18,480 nt of DNA from Monosporascus cannonballus. Its lineage: Eukaryota > Ascomycota > Sordariomycetes > Xylariales. Below the pieces are notes generated by a model. The model saw only the letters and a list, made by a program, of their open reading frames with translations, had not been told where the DNA came from and searched no databases. This document shows, piece after piece, positions 9,801 through 18,190 of this stretch. The stretch's first letter is position 1, and each line of letters begins with the position of its first letter. A program made the translations under genes and the position numbers. The stretch lies in the NCBI GenBank assembly GCA_004154925.1, contig QJNS01000529.1, positions 1 to 18,480 on the forward strand, written 5' to 3'.

Positions 9801-10296
9801 CTTGCTGACATTGAAAATAGTTTGTCTCTCCCTCCTTGGCACGTGGTCGGGGGAACAATGGAACCGGGAGAAGTCGAGGATCCTGCAGCTGCTCGTGAGC
9901 ATCCAATCCATGATCCTCTGCGAGCAGCCCTGGTACAACGAGCCGGGACGGGAACGGTTCCCGAACACCGCGATGTCCAACCAGTACAACGATGAGGTGC
10001 GGAGCTGGACGCTGCAGCACGCCATCCTACCGTGGGCCACCGCGGTGGGGGCCCAGGGTGATGGGGAGGCCACCACGGTGGCGGGGCGGACGCGCAGTGC
10101 GGCCGCCACCGCCCCGCGCGTGGCACCGCACTGGCGCAAGACGGCTCAGCTCTACCTACGCGTGCACGCCCGGGACATCATCGACGCGGCGCAGTCGGCG
10201 CTGGACCGGCAGTCGGGACTCGATTCTACCCTGGCCCTGATGCAGGCGGTGCTCGAAGCGAAGAGGGTTCTCAGAAATCAGGGGTATCTGCCTTAG
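6836..10296 (+). CDS. Large ubiquitin-conjugating enzyme E2, UBE2O/BIRC6 class
   Basis: CDS is join(6836..9749, 9821..10296), 1129 residues. It should accept ubiquitin from E1 as a thioester and pass it to substrates, perhaps acting as a hybrid E2/E3. Residues 1-390 are rich in Ser, Pro and Gly and look disordered. Residues about 399-535 are Cys-rich (CATC; CGLSC, WC, ICPHC at 477-494; SCCKC; LCCGWC) and probably bind zinc. The UBC domain starts near 886 (MRRLITEIS) and contains PYEYGFFEFDLF, FNPNLYEDGK and, after splicing, KICLSLLGTWSG with catalytic Cys973 (codon 9823-9825). NPN in place of the usual HPN is, as far as I recall, normal in this class. PWYNEPGRE follows. The start at 6836 sits in a good context (GCCAACATGA) after a CT-rich leader. 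An in-frame ATG at 6755 would add a hydrophobic 27-residue segment that I read as 5' leader. Third-position GC looks higher from about 9370 on. Confidence 0.88.
9750..9820 (+). other. Intron in the E2 gene, just before the catalytic Cys
   Basis: A 71-bp intron with donor GTAAGT (9750-9755), a branch-like CTGAC at 9805-9809 and acceptor ending ATAG at 9820. Joining the last base A of exon 1 to TT of exon 2 gives Ile, and the reading GKICLSLLGTW matches E2 enzymes exactly. Unspliced RNA would read about 20 more codons and stop at TGA 9806-9808, before the catalytic Cys. Confidence 0.93.
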
Positions 10297-10999
10297 AAAC
10301 GGCCATTCGCGAAGAGCGCCGGCCAAGGAGATGCCGCGGCGATAACGGCCTCAGGTCGCTTCGGAAGGGAAGCAGGAATGAGCGTTCCGTCGTCACAGTG
10401 CCGGTACGAGAGACTGGTTGAAGGCGGCAAAGGGAGGAGGCAGAATACCCAACTCTATAGCGATAGAGTGTTGCAGTTTGAGCTCGTCGGAGGACGGATA
10501 CCAGTATGCAAATGGTTCTTGAGCAGTTGCTTGCAATCGGTGTATTTATTAATAGACCAAGGCAGAGAAGGAGGATCAAAGGGTCCAATCAACGCCACGT
10601 GGCGCGCATACATACCCAGTTGCACAACTAGGTTTACAGCTCTTTCGTTAGTAGCCAGCGAAAGGGGTTGGTAACCCAAGGAAAGTTGGCATTCCCACAG
10701 ACAAGGAATACAAAATTTATACAATATTCCTCCTATGTGACACTCACGAAATACCTTGGGATGTAGATCAAGTAGGACGAAGGAAGTTCCGAGCCACAAA
10801 GCTTAATTAAGCCTTCCCCGTAGGCGCTTAGAAGACGATGGACCAGGGCAGTGCCTTAGGAATAGCGGCAATAGGGGGTGCAAGGTCTGAGTATTCGCTC
10901 TGTGCCCTCATTGTTGTGCTGCTAGGATACCAAGTACATCCAACATAGCCGTTGACGGCAGATCAGACCCGTGCGTCGGCCTTTTTCACCGCCTCTGTA
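10297..10999. other. Convergent 3' region between E2 and oxidoreductase genes
   Basis: About 0.7 kb between two genes that end facing each other. It should hold both 3' untranslated regions. Visible structure: a short hairpin ACTCTAT-AGCG-ATAGAGT (10452-10469), a 12-bp palindrome CGCCACGTGGCG (10593-10604) and the palindrome GCTTAATTAAGC (10801-10812). Open frames here lack any motif, so no gene is called. Confidence 0.55.
10452..10469. repeat. Short perfect hairpin downstream of E2
   Basis: ACTCTAT (10452-10458), loop AGCG, ATAGAGT (10463-10469). It lies about 155 bp after the E2 stop codon, so it is probably within its 3' untranslated region. A 7-bp stem is short and may be chance. Confidence 0.35.
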
Positions 11000-12240
11000 T
11001 TACAGCCGAACCTCGACCTCCCTCCCGCTCTTCGCGCTCTCCTTGGCCGCCTCGATGATCTTCAGCACGTCCCTCGCCTGGGACGCTGGCACGGGGACGT
11101 CCTCCTCCTTGCCGCTCCGCAGCCCCTCGCCGAAGAGCTCGTAGATCCTGCCGTAGGTCTGGGGCTCGACGGTCGGGCACTCGCTCTCGGAGATGTTGCC
11201 GTCCTGGCCGACGACCGCCAGCCTGCCGCTCCACTCGGGGCCCTCGCGGCCGTACCGGGCGTCGCCAGGGCGGGGCCCGTCGGCCGCCCCCAGCTGGCCC
11301 TCCTGCGGGTCCATGCCAAACTTCCGATAGCTACCGCGGGAGCCGCGGACCCAGAAGCGCGGCTGCCGGGCCTCGGCGCTGAGCACGCCGATGCGCACGT
11401 TAATGACGAGCCCGCTGTCGTAATACAGGTGCGCGGTCACGCTATCGATGTCGAGGTCGTCGTTGTTCACAGCCGGCCCAGACAGCGCGCCGTCACGCTG
11501 GCTCGCGAACTTGGCGAACACGCTGCGGGGCGGGCCGAACAGCGCGTACGCCTGGTCGATTAGGTGGGTGCCGAGGTCGTAGATGGCGGTGCCGCCGCCC
11601 TCGAGGCCCAGGGAGGTCTTCCAGCTGGCCCGCGAGGGCTTCTCGGGCCGGTACAGGTCGAAGTGGGTGTCGAGCTCGACGACGCGTCCCAGCGTGCCCT
11701 CCGAGACCAGCTTGCGCACCGTCAAGAAATCGGCGTCCCAGCGGCGGTTCTGGTAGACGCAGAGCACGCGCCCCTTCTCCCTGGCGAGGCGGAGCAGCGT
11801 GTCGGCCTCGGCGCTGCTCGGCACGAAGGGCTTCTCGACCAGCACGTGCCTCCCCGCCTCGAGGGCCTGGCGGACGAACGGGAAGTGCGTCTCGGGCGGC
11901 GTGGTCACGACGACGACGTCTAGCGATGAATCCGCGAGGAAGTCGTCGAGGGACGTGAAGTGCTTCAGTTGCGGGTAGTCATTGGGGGCCGAGGATCCGG
12001 GCGTGGGCTTGCGCTGTAGGATGGAGTGGAGGTTGAAGGCGGGCGTGGTGGTGATGAAGGGGATGTGGAATATCTTGGCGGACACGCTTCACAGCGGCCA
12101 TCAGCGACTTGCCCGTTGACGCGCGGCGAGGTAAACACACCCAGCGCATAGGACAGAGGCCTGGGGCCTGCATTATGAATAGAGGGGGCTACTCACCCGT
12201 AGCCAATGACGCCCACGTTGAACTTCTTAGATTCCGCCAT
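11000..12240 (-). CDS. Gfo/Idh/MocA family NAD(P)-dependent oxidoreductase
   Basis: CDS is complement(join(11000..12086, 12197..12240)), 376 residues, a typical length for the family. These soluble enzymes oxidise or reduce sugars, inositols and related compounds with NAD(P). Exon 1 encodes MAESKKFNVGVIGY, the first Rossmann strand; the intron splits the next Gly codon and the joined reading VGVIGYGVSAKIFHIPFI matches the N-terminus of the YdgJ-like (scyllo-inositol dehydrogenase-like) subgroup. Other motifs are DVVVVTTPPETH, the catalytic-site lysine in HVLVEKPF (Glu99-Lys100-Pro101), NRRWDADF, and GGTAIYDLGTHLIDQ with Asp185 and His189 in the usual DxxxH active-site placing. The C-terminus ends REVEVRL. 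Codons are strongly GC-rich, like the neighbouring kinase. The start is fixed by the ATG at 12240, the only one that yields the complete GxG motif. The substrate cannot be told from sequence. Confidence 0.93.
12087..12196 (-). other. Intron after the 44-bp first exon of the oxidoreductase
   Basis: A 110-bp intron on the minus strand with donor GTGAGT (12196-12191) and acceptor GAAG ending at 12087. A branch-like GCTGAT lies about 15 bases before the acceptor. Splicing joins GG to C to give Gly and restores the GYGVSAK Rossmann motif, which strongly supports both sites. Confidence 0.9.
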
Positions 12241-13164
12241 ACCGCCGTCTGTTGCTGTGCTCAAGGGATCCGTGTAGCGAATCCAGTAGATGAGTTGAGA
12301 CGGAAGGAGTAGAGGTGAAGAGTCCGACGAGGCAACGCAACTGAGTAATAACACATTTATACTACATGATCTCAGTGCAAGGCTTTATTAGTCAGGTCAA
12401 CTGCAAGACCTTCTCCTTGAAGAACTGACTAGAAAGCTAGACGTCTAGGTGGGTTACCTGGAAGTGACGCGGGGCCGTATATCGCCAGATCCGTATACAT
12501 CTATCTACCCGCATACCCCCTTACGTACCACCATCGGTCGGTTACCCTTCTTGCGGGTCATACCGAGTTCGGACAATGTGTTGTGACTTTTACAGTACCA
12601 CGGATGGCATGTGATGTGATGAGGGCTGCCGAGACTACTGCTGTAGGTTCCGCCGCCAAGACCCTCCTGGGCAGTTCAACTCTTACAGCTGCCCGAATCG
12701 GATTAGAGCAAGGTACCCCCGTAAGGCTTCTGAGGGGGAACTTCGGCTTAAAGTCAAAGTGTACGTACCTTTGTGAGCTAGAGTAATCGCACACGTTGTG
12801 ATTGGCTGACCACTTGAGTAGGCAGGTACGTACTCGGCTTAAAGAAGTCGATCGGAGTTAAGATAAAGCTTAATCGTGCTTTCATCCCACTTCGAGCCCC
12901 CTCGACTGCACGTAATACTAGTTACTCGAAGAAACAACCATTTCCAACCAGATTCACTTTGCCAGGAAGACGACCTCTTGCATAGCATCTGGTCAAGACA
13001 TCCTCATCGAGAGAGAATGGGGTGACGACTTCGAATATCTTTCTAGCACCCTTCCGAACTTAAGTCATGTCGCAGCTTGGCCATCGCTTTCATATCGGTC
13101 GTCTCCTTGTGCTATAGCAAGCCACCACATAATTATTGACTCCCCCCCCGACAGTTCGTGAGGC
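12241..13164. other. Divergent intergenic region, oxidoreductase / NAD kinase
   Basis: About 0.92 kb between the start codons of two divergent genes, so it should carry both promoters. An inverted CCAAT box (ATTGG, 12801-12805) is a possible HAP-complex site. A run of eight C lies at 13142-13149, just before the kinase start. A 67-codon open frame at 12583-12786 carries GTPVRLLRGNFGLKSK, which faintly recalls part of a YDG/SRA domain but is too short to call. I see no RNA gene. Confidence 0.5.
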
Positions 13165-14616
13165 ATGATGCCGCGCGTTTTAGGAGTCAGCCTTCGCTTA
13201 TGTAGGCCCGGACGTCAACGATCCGGCAGTCAGCTCTACCTCCCAGTCGAAGTCCGGAGCCGAGCGGGACGTTCGTTCGCCACGACACCCTGCAGGCGCG
13301 AGCCCCTCGACGTCGCATCCCTCCCCAACCGCATCCTGCCGCAGTACAAAGAGAATCCCTCGGGTCTGCTATCCCTGCAATGGCCCGAGCCGCCGCGGAA
13401 CATCCTAATCCTGCCGAAGCTGCTGGCACCGCACGTGACCGAGTCGGCCGTCTCGTTCGCGAGGCACATCCAGGGCGAGTACCCCAACCTGCGGCTGATC
13501 TTCGAGCGGAGCGTGGCCGAGAGCATCCACGAGGGGCTGCCTTTCCCGATTTACACGTCGGACCCGGCTAGCTTCCCCAGCAAGGTCGACCTCGTGGCAA
13601 CGCTGGGCGGCGACGGCACCATCCTGCGCGCAGCCAGCCTCTTCAGCCTGCACGAGTTCGTCCCGCCCATCCTGTCCTTCAGCATGGGCTCGCTCGGGTT
13701 CCTGGGCGAGTGGAAGTTCGAGGAGTACAAGCGCGCCTGGCGCGAGGCCTACATGAGCGGGAGCCGCGTCGCCGTGTCCGACCTGCAGGGCCCCCACACG
13801 CAGGCCGCCGCCGCGGGGCGCGCGGATGGCGGGGGAGAGCAGGCCAACGACGCCTGGGGCAGCGTGCGCGGGAAGAGCATGGGCAGCAACCGGTCGGCGC
13901 GGATCCTCCTGCGCAACCGCCTCATGGTGGGCATCTACGACGCGACTGGGGTCAACGTCAACGAACACCTGATACCGACGTCGACAGCCGACCTACACCA
14001 GCCCCTACCGCCCCTACCGCCGGAGGACGCGAATACGAAGAGACGTCCTTCCACCAGCCAAGGTCCCGCGTTCCACGCCATCAATGAGCTCGTGATACAC
14101 CGCGGCCCGAGCCCGCACCTGGCGCACATCGACGTGTTCGTCAACGGACACCACCTGACGGAGGCGGTGGCGGACGGGCTGCTGGTGAGCACGCCGACGG
14201 GCAGCACGGCGTACTCTCTGTCGGCGGGCGGCAGCATCATGCACCCGCTGGTGAAGGCGCTGCTCATAACGCCCATCTGCGCGCGCAGCCTGAGCTTCCG
14301 GCCGCTGGGCCTGCCGCTGACGAGCCGCGTGTCGCTGCGGCTGAGCGACAAGAACCGAGGGCGCGACCTCGAGGTCAGCGTCGACGGCAAGCGGCGCGCG
14401 TGCATACGCCCGGGCATGGAGATCCGCGTCGAGGGCGAGGTCATCACGCCCGTCGGCGACGGCGCCTGGGCCGGCGGCGTGCCCTGCGTCATCCGGTCCC
14501 CCGGGAAGGGCGATGGCGAGAAGAGTGGGCATGGCGTCACCGAGGACGATGACGGATGGGTAGGCGGTCTGAATGGGCTGCTCAAGTTCAACTATCCTTT
14601 CGGGGAGGAGCATTAG
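13165..14616 (+). CDS. POS5: NAD(H) kinase, probably mitochondrial Pos5-type
   Basis: A 483-residue ATP-NAD kinase in one exon. It phosphorylates NAD(H) to NADP(H). Residues 1-45 are rich in Arg and Ser and free of acidic residues up to about 29, with a likely mitochondrial cleavage region at RSFATTPCRRE, which points to the matrix. Motifs: VDLVATLGGDGT (GGDG at 148-151, catalytic Asp150), LSFSMGSLGFLGEW (about 172-185), the NE pair at 307-308 in AINELVIHRGPSPHL, and DGLLVSTPTGSTAYSLSAGGSI (from Asp337), the glycine-rich NAD-binding region, then LITPICARSLSFRPL and VSVDGK. Two linkers are longer than I expect for the family: an Ala/Gly-rich one (about 208-245) and a Pro-rich one (about 268-300). 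Yeast Pos5 is 414 residues. Either of the tandem Met codons 13165 and 13168 could start. POS5 is named by resemblance; a cytosolic paralogue is less likely given the presequence. Confidence 0.92.
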   Translation: MMPRVLGVSLRLCRPGRQRSGSQLYLPVEVRSRAGRSFATTPCRREPLDVASLPNRILPQYKENPSGLLSLQWPEPPRNILILPKLLAPHVTESAVSFARHIQGEYPNLRLIFERSVAESIHEGLPFPIYTSDPASFPSKVDLVATLGGDGTILRAASLFSLHEFVPPILSFSMGSLGFLGEWKFEEYKRAWREAYMSGSRVAVSDLQGPHTQAAAAGRADGGGEQANDAWGSVRGKSMGSNRSARILLRNRLMVGIYDATGVNVNEHLIPTSTADLHQPLPPLPPEDANTKRRPSTSQGPAFHAINELVIHRGPSPHLAHIDVFVNGHHLTEAVADGLLVSTPTGSTAYSLSAGGSIMHPLVKALLITPICARSLSFRPLGLPLTSRVSLRLSDKNRGRDLEVSVDGKRRACIRPGMEIRVEGEVITPVGDGAWAGGVPCVIRSPGKGDGEKSGHGVTEDDDGWVGGLNGLLKFNYPFGEEH

Positions 14617-15444
14617 AGGGCAGAGGCGATAGGATAGCCAGCAGACGTAGCGGGTGAGCATATCGTGGCGTTTTTTGGTTCCGGGCCTAGTAGACGGACG
14701 GACGGATGGATGGATAACTAGACGCATGATAATGGATACACACCCCTTTGCGTTCGTTGGGGGAAGTAGGCCATCTCCATCTGGCTTATTTACCTGTTCT
14801 ACGGCGTACTGTACTGTCTATCATTACGCAAATAGGTGCGTAACAATCAAACAGTCGCGAAAAAAAAAATGCCCCGGCCGAAAACGTATCTCATCCCACT
14901 TCTCGGGACAGATTTACTAATTGTTGCCGTCGTGGTTGCTCACACGGCAGCTTCTCAAACCGAGCTACGGGTCCCACGAGCACGAAAAGTCTTGGAACGC
15001 ATAGGTTATCGGTACGGCCTTTGCTGGCCAAAATGTCTTCCGCAATTGGACCTCTCCTTCCTCTCTTCCCAGGGAAAAAGAATATTTTCGCTTGTTCATT
15101 TGCGCGCAAACCCGACGGAACTCTTGCGTCCAAAACGCCTTGCCACATATGCACGTACAAAAGCGTCTTCACATATGCCATGTCATGGTATCATCCAACT
15201 AACCAAGCCAAGCCAAGCCAAGCAATCCAAATCAACCTAAACGCGCCAATCACTCGCTGTAAGTGTCTTAACCATATCTGAACCAGGGCGTATCACTCCC
15301 ACACGTGCGCTTCCAGGCCGGGCCTGTACCAATTGCCGTTACCAATGAATCTGAGCCGAAACGCCGCACGCCGCGACGCGGAAAGAGGCGGGAAAGAAAT
15401 CCTCTGGCATGCCTCTCCGACCAACTCTGCTACCTGGAACTTGC
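14617..15444. other. Convergent 3' region between NAD kinase and acyltransferase
   Basis: About 0.83 kb between two gene ends facing each other. It has an imperfect GGAC/GGAT tetranucleotide patch near 14696-14715, an A9 run at 14860-14868 and four CCAAG units near 15203-15222. The 134-codon open frame at 14836-15240 crosses the A-run and the CCAAG repeat and has no motif, so I do not call it. The region probably contains both 3' untranslated regions. Confidence 0.5.
15203..15222. repeat. CCAAG pentanucleotide repeat
   Basis: Four tandem CCAAG units in the convergent intergenic region. A simple-sequence repeat with no visible function. Confidence 0.8.
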
Positions 15445-16947
15445 TTACGCGCCGCCGCGGGCAAGGCGACGGAACGTCTTCAGCATCACATTGAACGTCA
15501 ACCCGAAAGCGCCCACCATGGTGAAGATCTTGAGGAACTCCCACCAGTACCTCGTGCGAACCTCCGTCTCGATGAAGCCTTCGGTCTTGGCGCCGGCGCC
15601 GTTGGCGGGGAACCGGCCCGTCGACACGTACTGCTCCATGAGGGCGTCCTTTTCGTACCACCTCTCGCGCAGCCAGCGGTCGAACTCCTCGGCACTGTCG
15701 AGGGGCATGTCGGCGAGGGCGAAGCGCCGCCAGTAAAAATTGACGGACTTCGGCGGCCGGCCCTGGAAGTAAGTGCTCGAGAGCGTAAAGTAGTTTTCCC
15801 CATATTGTCCACGACTGTAAGACGGTTAGCGGACCGCCCGGGAGCGGTGTGATGGAACAGATCGGAAAAAAAAGGTAAGGACTCACGGAACGCCTTCGTA
15901 TGCCACGGTGCAGTCGTACACGTAGTCCACCGTCCCCTTCAGCTCGTTGAGACAGAAGAACATGCCGGTGCTCCGGGGTAGCATCAGATGTTCCGGATCC
16001 TTGAGCCCCGTCTTAGCCGCCCACGCCGCCGACTTCTCCCTCCCGTTGCCCGACAGGTTGGTACCCTCGGGGAACAGAAGAAGCCACATGGGGTTTAGAT
16101 AACTCTTTCCGTCTGGGTTCGTGTGCCGCGTCTTCAGCTTGCCGAGTCTATGCGCCATGCGCGGCCGGTCGACGGCCATCTTGCGGGACATGAAGATGAA
16201 GCTGTAAAACATGCATCCGGGTCCGATGATGGGAATATACTTGATCGACTCCTTCAGGATGATGTAGATGTGGCCGTGCATTTGACGGATGTTGGTGTAG
16301 CCAACCCACCAGAGATATAGCCAGTCCGTATATATCTGTTGTACGAGGCAACGTCAGTTCTAGCTCTCCAGAGCTCCCCAAGGCCACGGTAGGGCCGATA
16401 ACAAACGAACCTGGTGGTTCGCGATCATGACCAGGCGCTCCGGGAAGTCGCACTGGACTCGACCGTCGGGCGTGACGCTAAGCTGGTCGGCTACAGAAGC
16501 GTCTCCGCTGATGCGGATGAGCGTCGGCGCCCACCAGTAGGTCATGGTCGTAGTCAAGAGCCCGAAGGAGGCCTTGCACAATGACATGTAAGCATAATAG
16601 TGGTCCTTATTTATGAAATATAACGGAGCGCCAATAAGCTGGGTAGCATGAATCCTATATACGTTTTCCTAGTTAGATAGGTACGGCCTCTACGACGCCC
16701 AAGGGCGGGTTCACTGCGAGGGTGGGGTGGGTGACACGTACACTAGACAGCCGGTTATGAAGTACATAGTAAAGCTCAAGGCGCGGAGGAGGGCCATCGC
16801 TCGCCCATACTTGGCCTTGCCGGAGGGGTGTGAGAGTGCTTCATCTCTTTTCGGCGGATGGATATCCGCAGCGGTCGTCGCCTTGTCCGGGATCTCGGCA
16901 ACGTGGTTCAGCGCCACCCGCTGGCGCAGTTCAGACGTGGTCATCAT
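15445..16947 (-). CDS. PlsC-type lysophospholipid acyltransferase
   Basis: CDS is complement(join(15445..15814, 15887..16335, 16411..16654, 16742..16947)), 422 residues. It belongs to the 1-acylglycerol-3-phosphate / lysocardiolipin / lysophosphatidylinositol acyltransferase group, which moves an acyl chain from acyl-CoA to a lysophospholipid in the ER or mitochondrial-associated membrane. The catalytic NHxxxxD motif is NHQIYTD (148-154), formed across intron 2. The acceptor motif is LLLFPEGTNLS (FPEGT 238-242). DCTVAYEGVP and YWRRFALADMP fit the group, as does RWYEKDALMEQY, typical of the LCLAT1/AGPAT3/Psi1 branch. Hydrophobic segments lie at about 54-80 and 393-411, giving membrane anchors at both ends. 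The first 45 residues are hydrophilic. The start is the first of two tandem ATGs at 16947. All four exons keep frame. The exact lipid substrate (phosphatidic acid, phosphatidylinositol or cardiolipin branch) is not decidable here. Confidence 0.93.
15815..15886 (-). other. Acyltransferase intron 3
   Basis: A 72-bp intron with donor GTGAGT (15886-15881) and acceptor TTACAG (ending at 15815). Splicing joins CC to T for Pro and gives the continuous reading YEGVPRGQYGENYFTLSS, which fits the family. Confidence 0.92.
16336..16410 (-). other. Acyltransferase intron 2
   Basis: A 75-bp intron with donor GTTCGT (16410-16405), a branch-like CTGAC and acceptor CAACAG (ending at 16336). It lies between Gln150 and Ile151, inside the catalytic NHxxxxD motif, which is complete only after splicing. 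Confidence 0.92.
16655..16741 (-). other. Acyltransferase intron 1
   Basis: An 87-bp intron with donor GTACGT (16741-16736) and acceptor TATATAG (ending at 16655). The nearby CCCAG acceptor breaks the frame; the chosen site gives LVIHATQLIGAPLYFINK, continuing the membrane segment in frame. A branch-like CTAAC lies upstream. Confidence 0.82.
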
Positions 16948-18190
16948 GTACAGAGAAACACGGCGCTCTGCTGCCGTTGATGGTAGGTATCGTCGGAGCA
17001 GTTGTGTAGAGGAACGCGGGGGAGGACGAGAGCGACTAGAGCTGCTGTTTCAGCGTCCGGCTCGACCGGTCGGGGGAAAAGGTGACCGGACGCTGTTTGG
17101 ATTTGAAGGCAGTTGCAGGGACGGGGGTACAAGGTTGTCGTTATCGGAGCCTTGTCGGGATCGGATCGGAAGAAAGCAGGAGCCCGATGGGTTAGACTAG
17201 GTAGGTAGGTAGGTAAGAAAGGAGCGCTTGAAGCAAAGGTAGGCAGGCGGACTGTAACCGTACGGGGAGGTGACAGGCTTACAGCCACAGGTTGCTTATT
17301 AGTAGTAGTACGGTATTTCGTACTTGGCAAGGCCGATAAGAACATGCGGAAGCAAGTGGGTGCCTGAAAAGACCGAGGGTCCCGCGTTAACCATGCGGCA
17401 TAGCGGGTAGATGTTATGGGATGTAGTAAAAAAGAAGGACCTCGCAATAAGGACAACGTGAAAACGGCGAAAACAAGATCCATGTGTTACAATAAGAAGG
17501 TGGCCATGTGCCTGATTCTCACATAGCCAAGTCTAAGTAGGTAGGTTACGTAGCTAGCGAGCAGCGGGGGGAGGGGGGGTTATGGAAATACCTACATCAT
17601 ACATACCCTTCATGTGGGAAGTGGTGGGGTCTGAATATAGCGTTACTACTTACCCACATGCAGTTAAGTTCACACGAAAACATTGGAGTACCTTGGAGAG
17701 GAAGACGGAGTTAGTAAGTCGCTAACTCTACAAATGGTGCGGCTTCATATGCAAGCTGACTCGATAAGCCTCGGTACTATGTCAGCGCTTCGCACATCCT
17801 GCTTGAGATTCGGAACTGGAAAGATATATCGAGTGGCCTGAAGCCTCGGCTGGTTCGCGTCCTATGGGACACAGAGAGGTAAGGCGTCGATGTCTCTGAA
17901 CTTAGGGCTATATGGAAGATACCGTAGCAAGCCCCCACACGACCGGAAACTTTGCAAGCGCCAGGGCGAGGCTATCGTCTCTGGTCTAGATCTTTAAACT
18001 TTACCGTTTCCCGAGTCTACTACACGCGATACGACGTAGCCGGTCCACTCCGGCGGAATAGGGACAGGAACAGGAATAGGGGGATTGGAGATCTACGCCA
18101 AGCGAACAACAGGCGGGTGAGATTTAAGAGAAAAAAAAAAGGGCGGCAAGTGTTCGCATTAGGAAGCCGTTATCTACCGCATTGGAATTC
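16948..18190. other. Upstream region of the acyltransferase, no gene seen
   Basis: About 1.2 kb. The part next to 16947 should be the acyltransferase promoter and leader on the minus strand. It holds a TAGG tetranucleotide run (17197-17214) and purine-rich patches. A 179-codon minus-strand open frame (17483-16944) ends by overlapping the acyltransferase ATG, but has no recognisable domain. Toward 18060-18140 there are AGGAACAGGAATAGGG-like purine repeats and an A10 run (18131-18140). Confidence 0.45.
17197..17214. repeat. TAGG tetranucleotide repeat
   Basis: Four TAGG units in tandem in the likely acyltransferase upstream region. This simple repeat recurs in shorter form elsewhere in the window's intergenic DNA, for example near 17537-17545. 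Confidence 0.75.

Noticed and set aside
9296..10126. 276-codon minus-strand open frame
   Set aside because: Antisense to the conserved UBC domain in GC-rich sequence; its Pro/Arg/Ala-rich composition is that of a shadow frame.
10952..11923. Two long plus-strand open frames (203 and 119 codons)
   Set aside because: Antisense to the Gfo/Idh/MocA coding exon, whose conserved motifs are unambiguous.
13405..14727. Long minus-strand open frames of 187, 218 and 237 codons
   Set aside because: Shadows of the NAD kinase caused by high GC; none has a recognisable domain, while the plus strand carries every kinase motif.
14836..15240. 134-codon plus-strand open frame
   Set aside because: It crosses an A9 run and the CCAAG repeat in a convergent 3' region and shows no motif.
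16727..17200. 157-codon plus-strand open frame
   Set aside because: Antisense to acyltransferase exon 1 and its leader; no motif.
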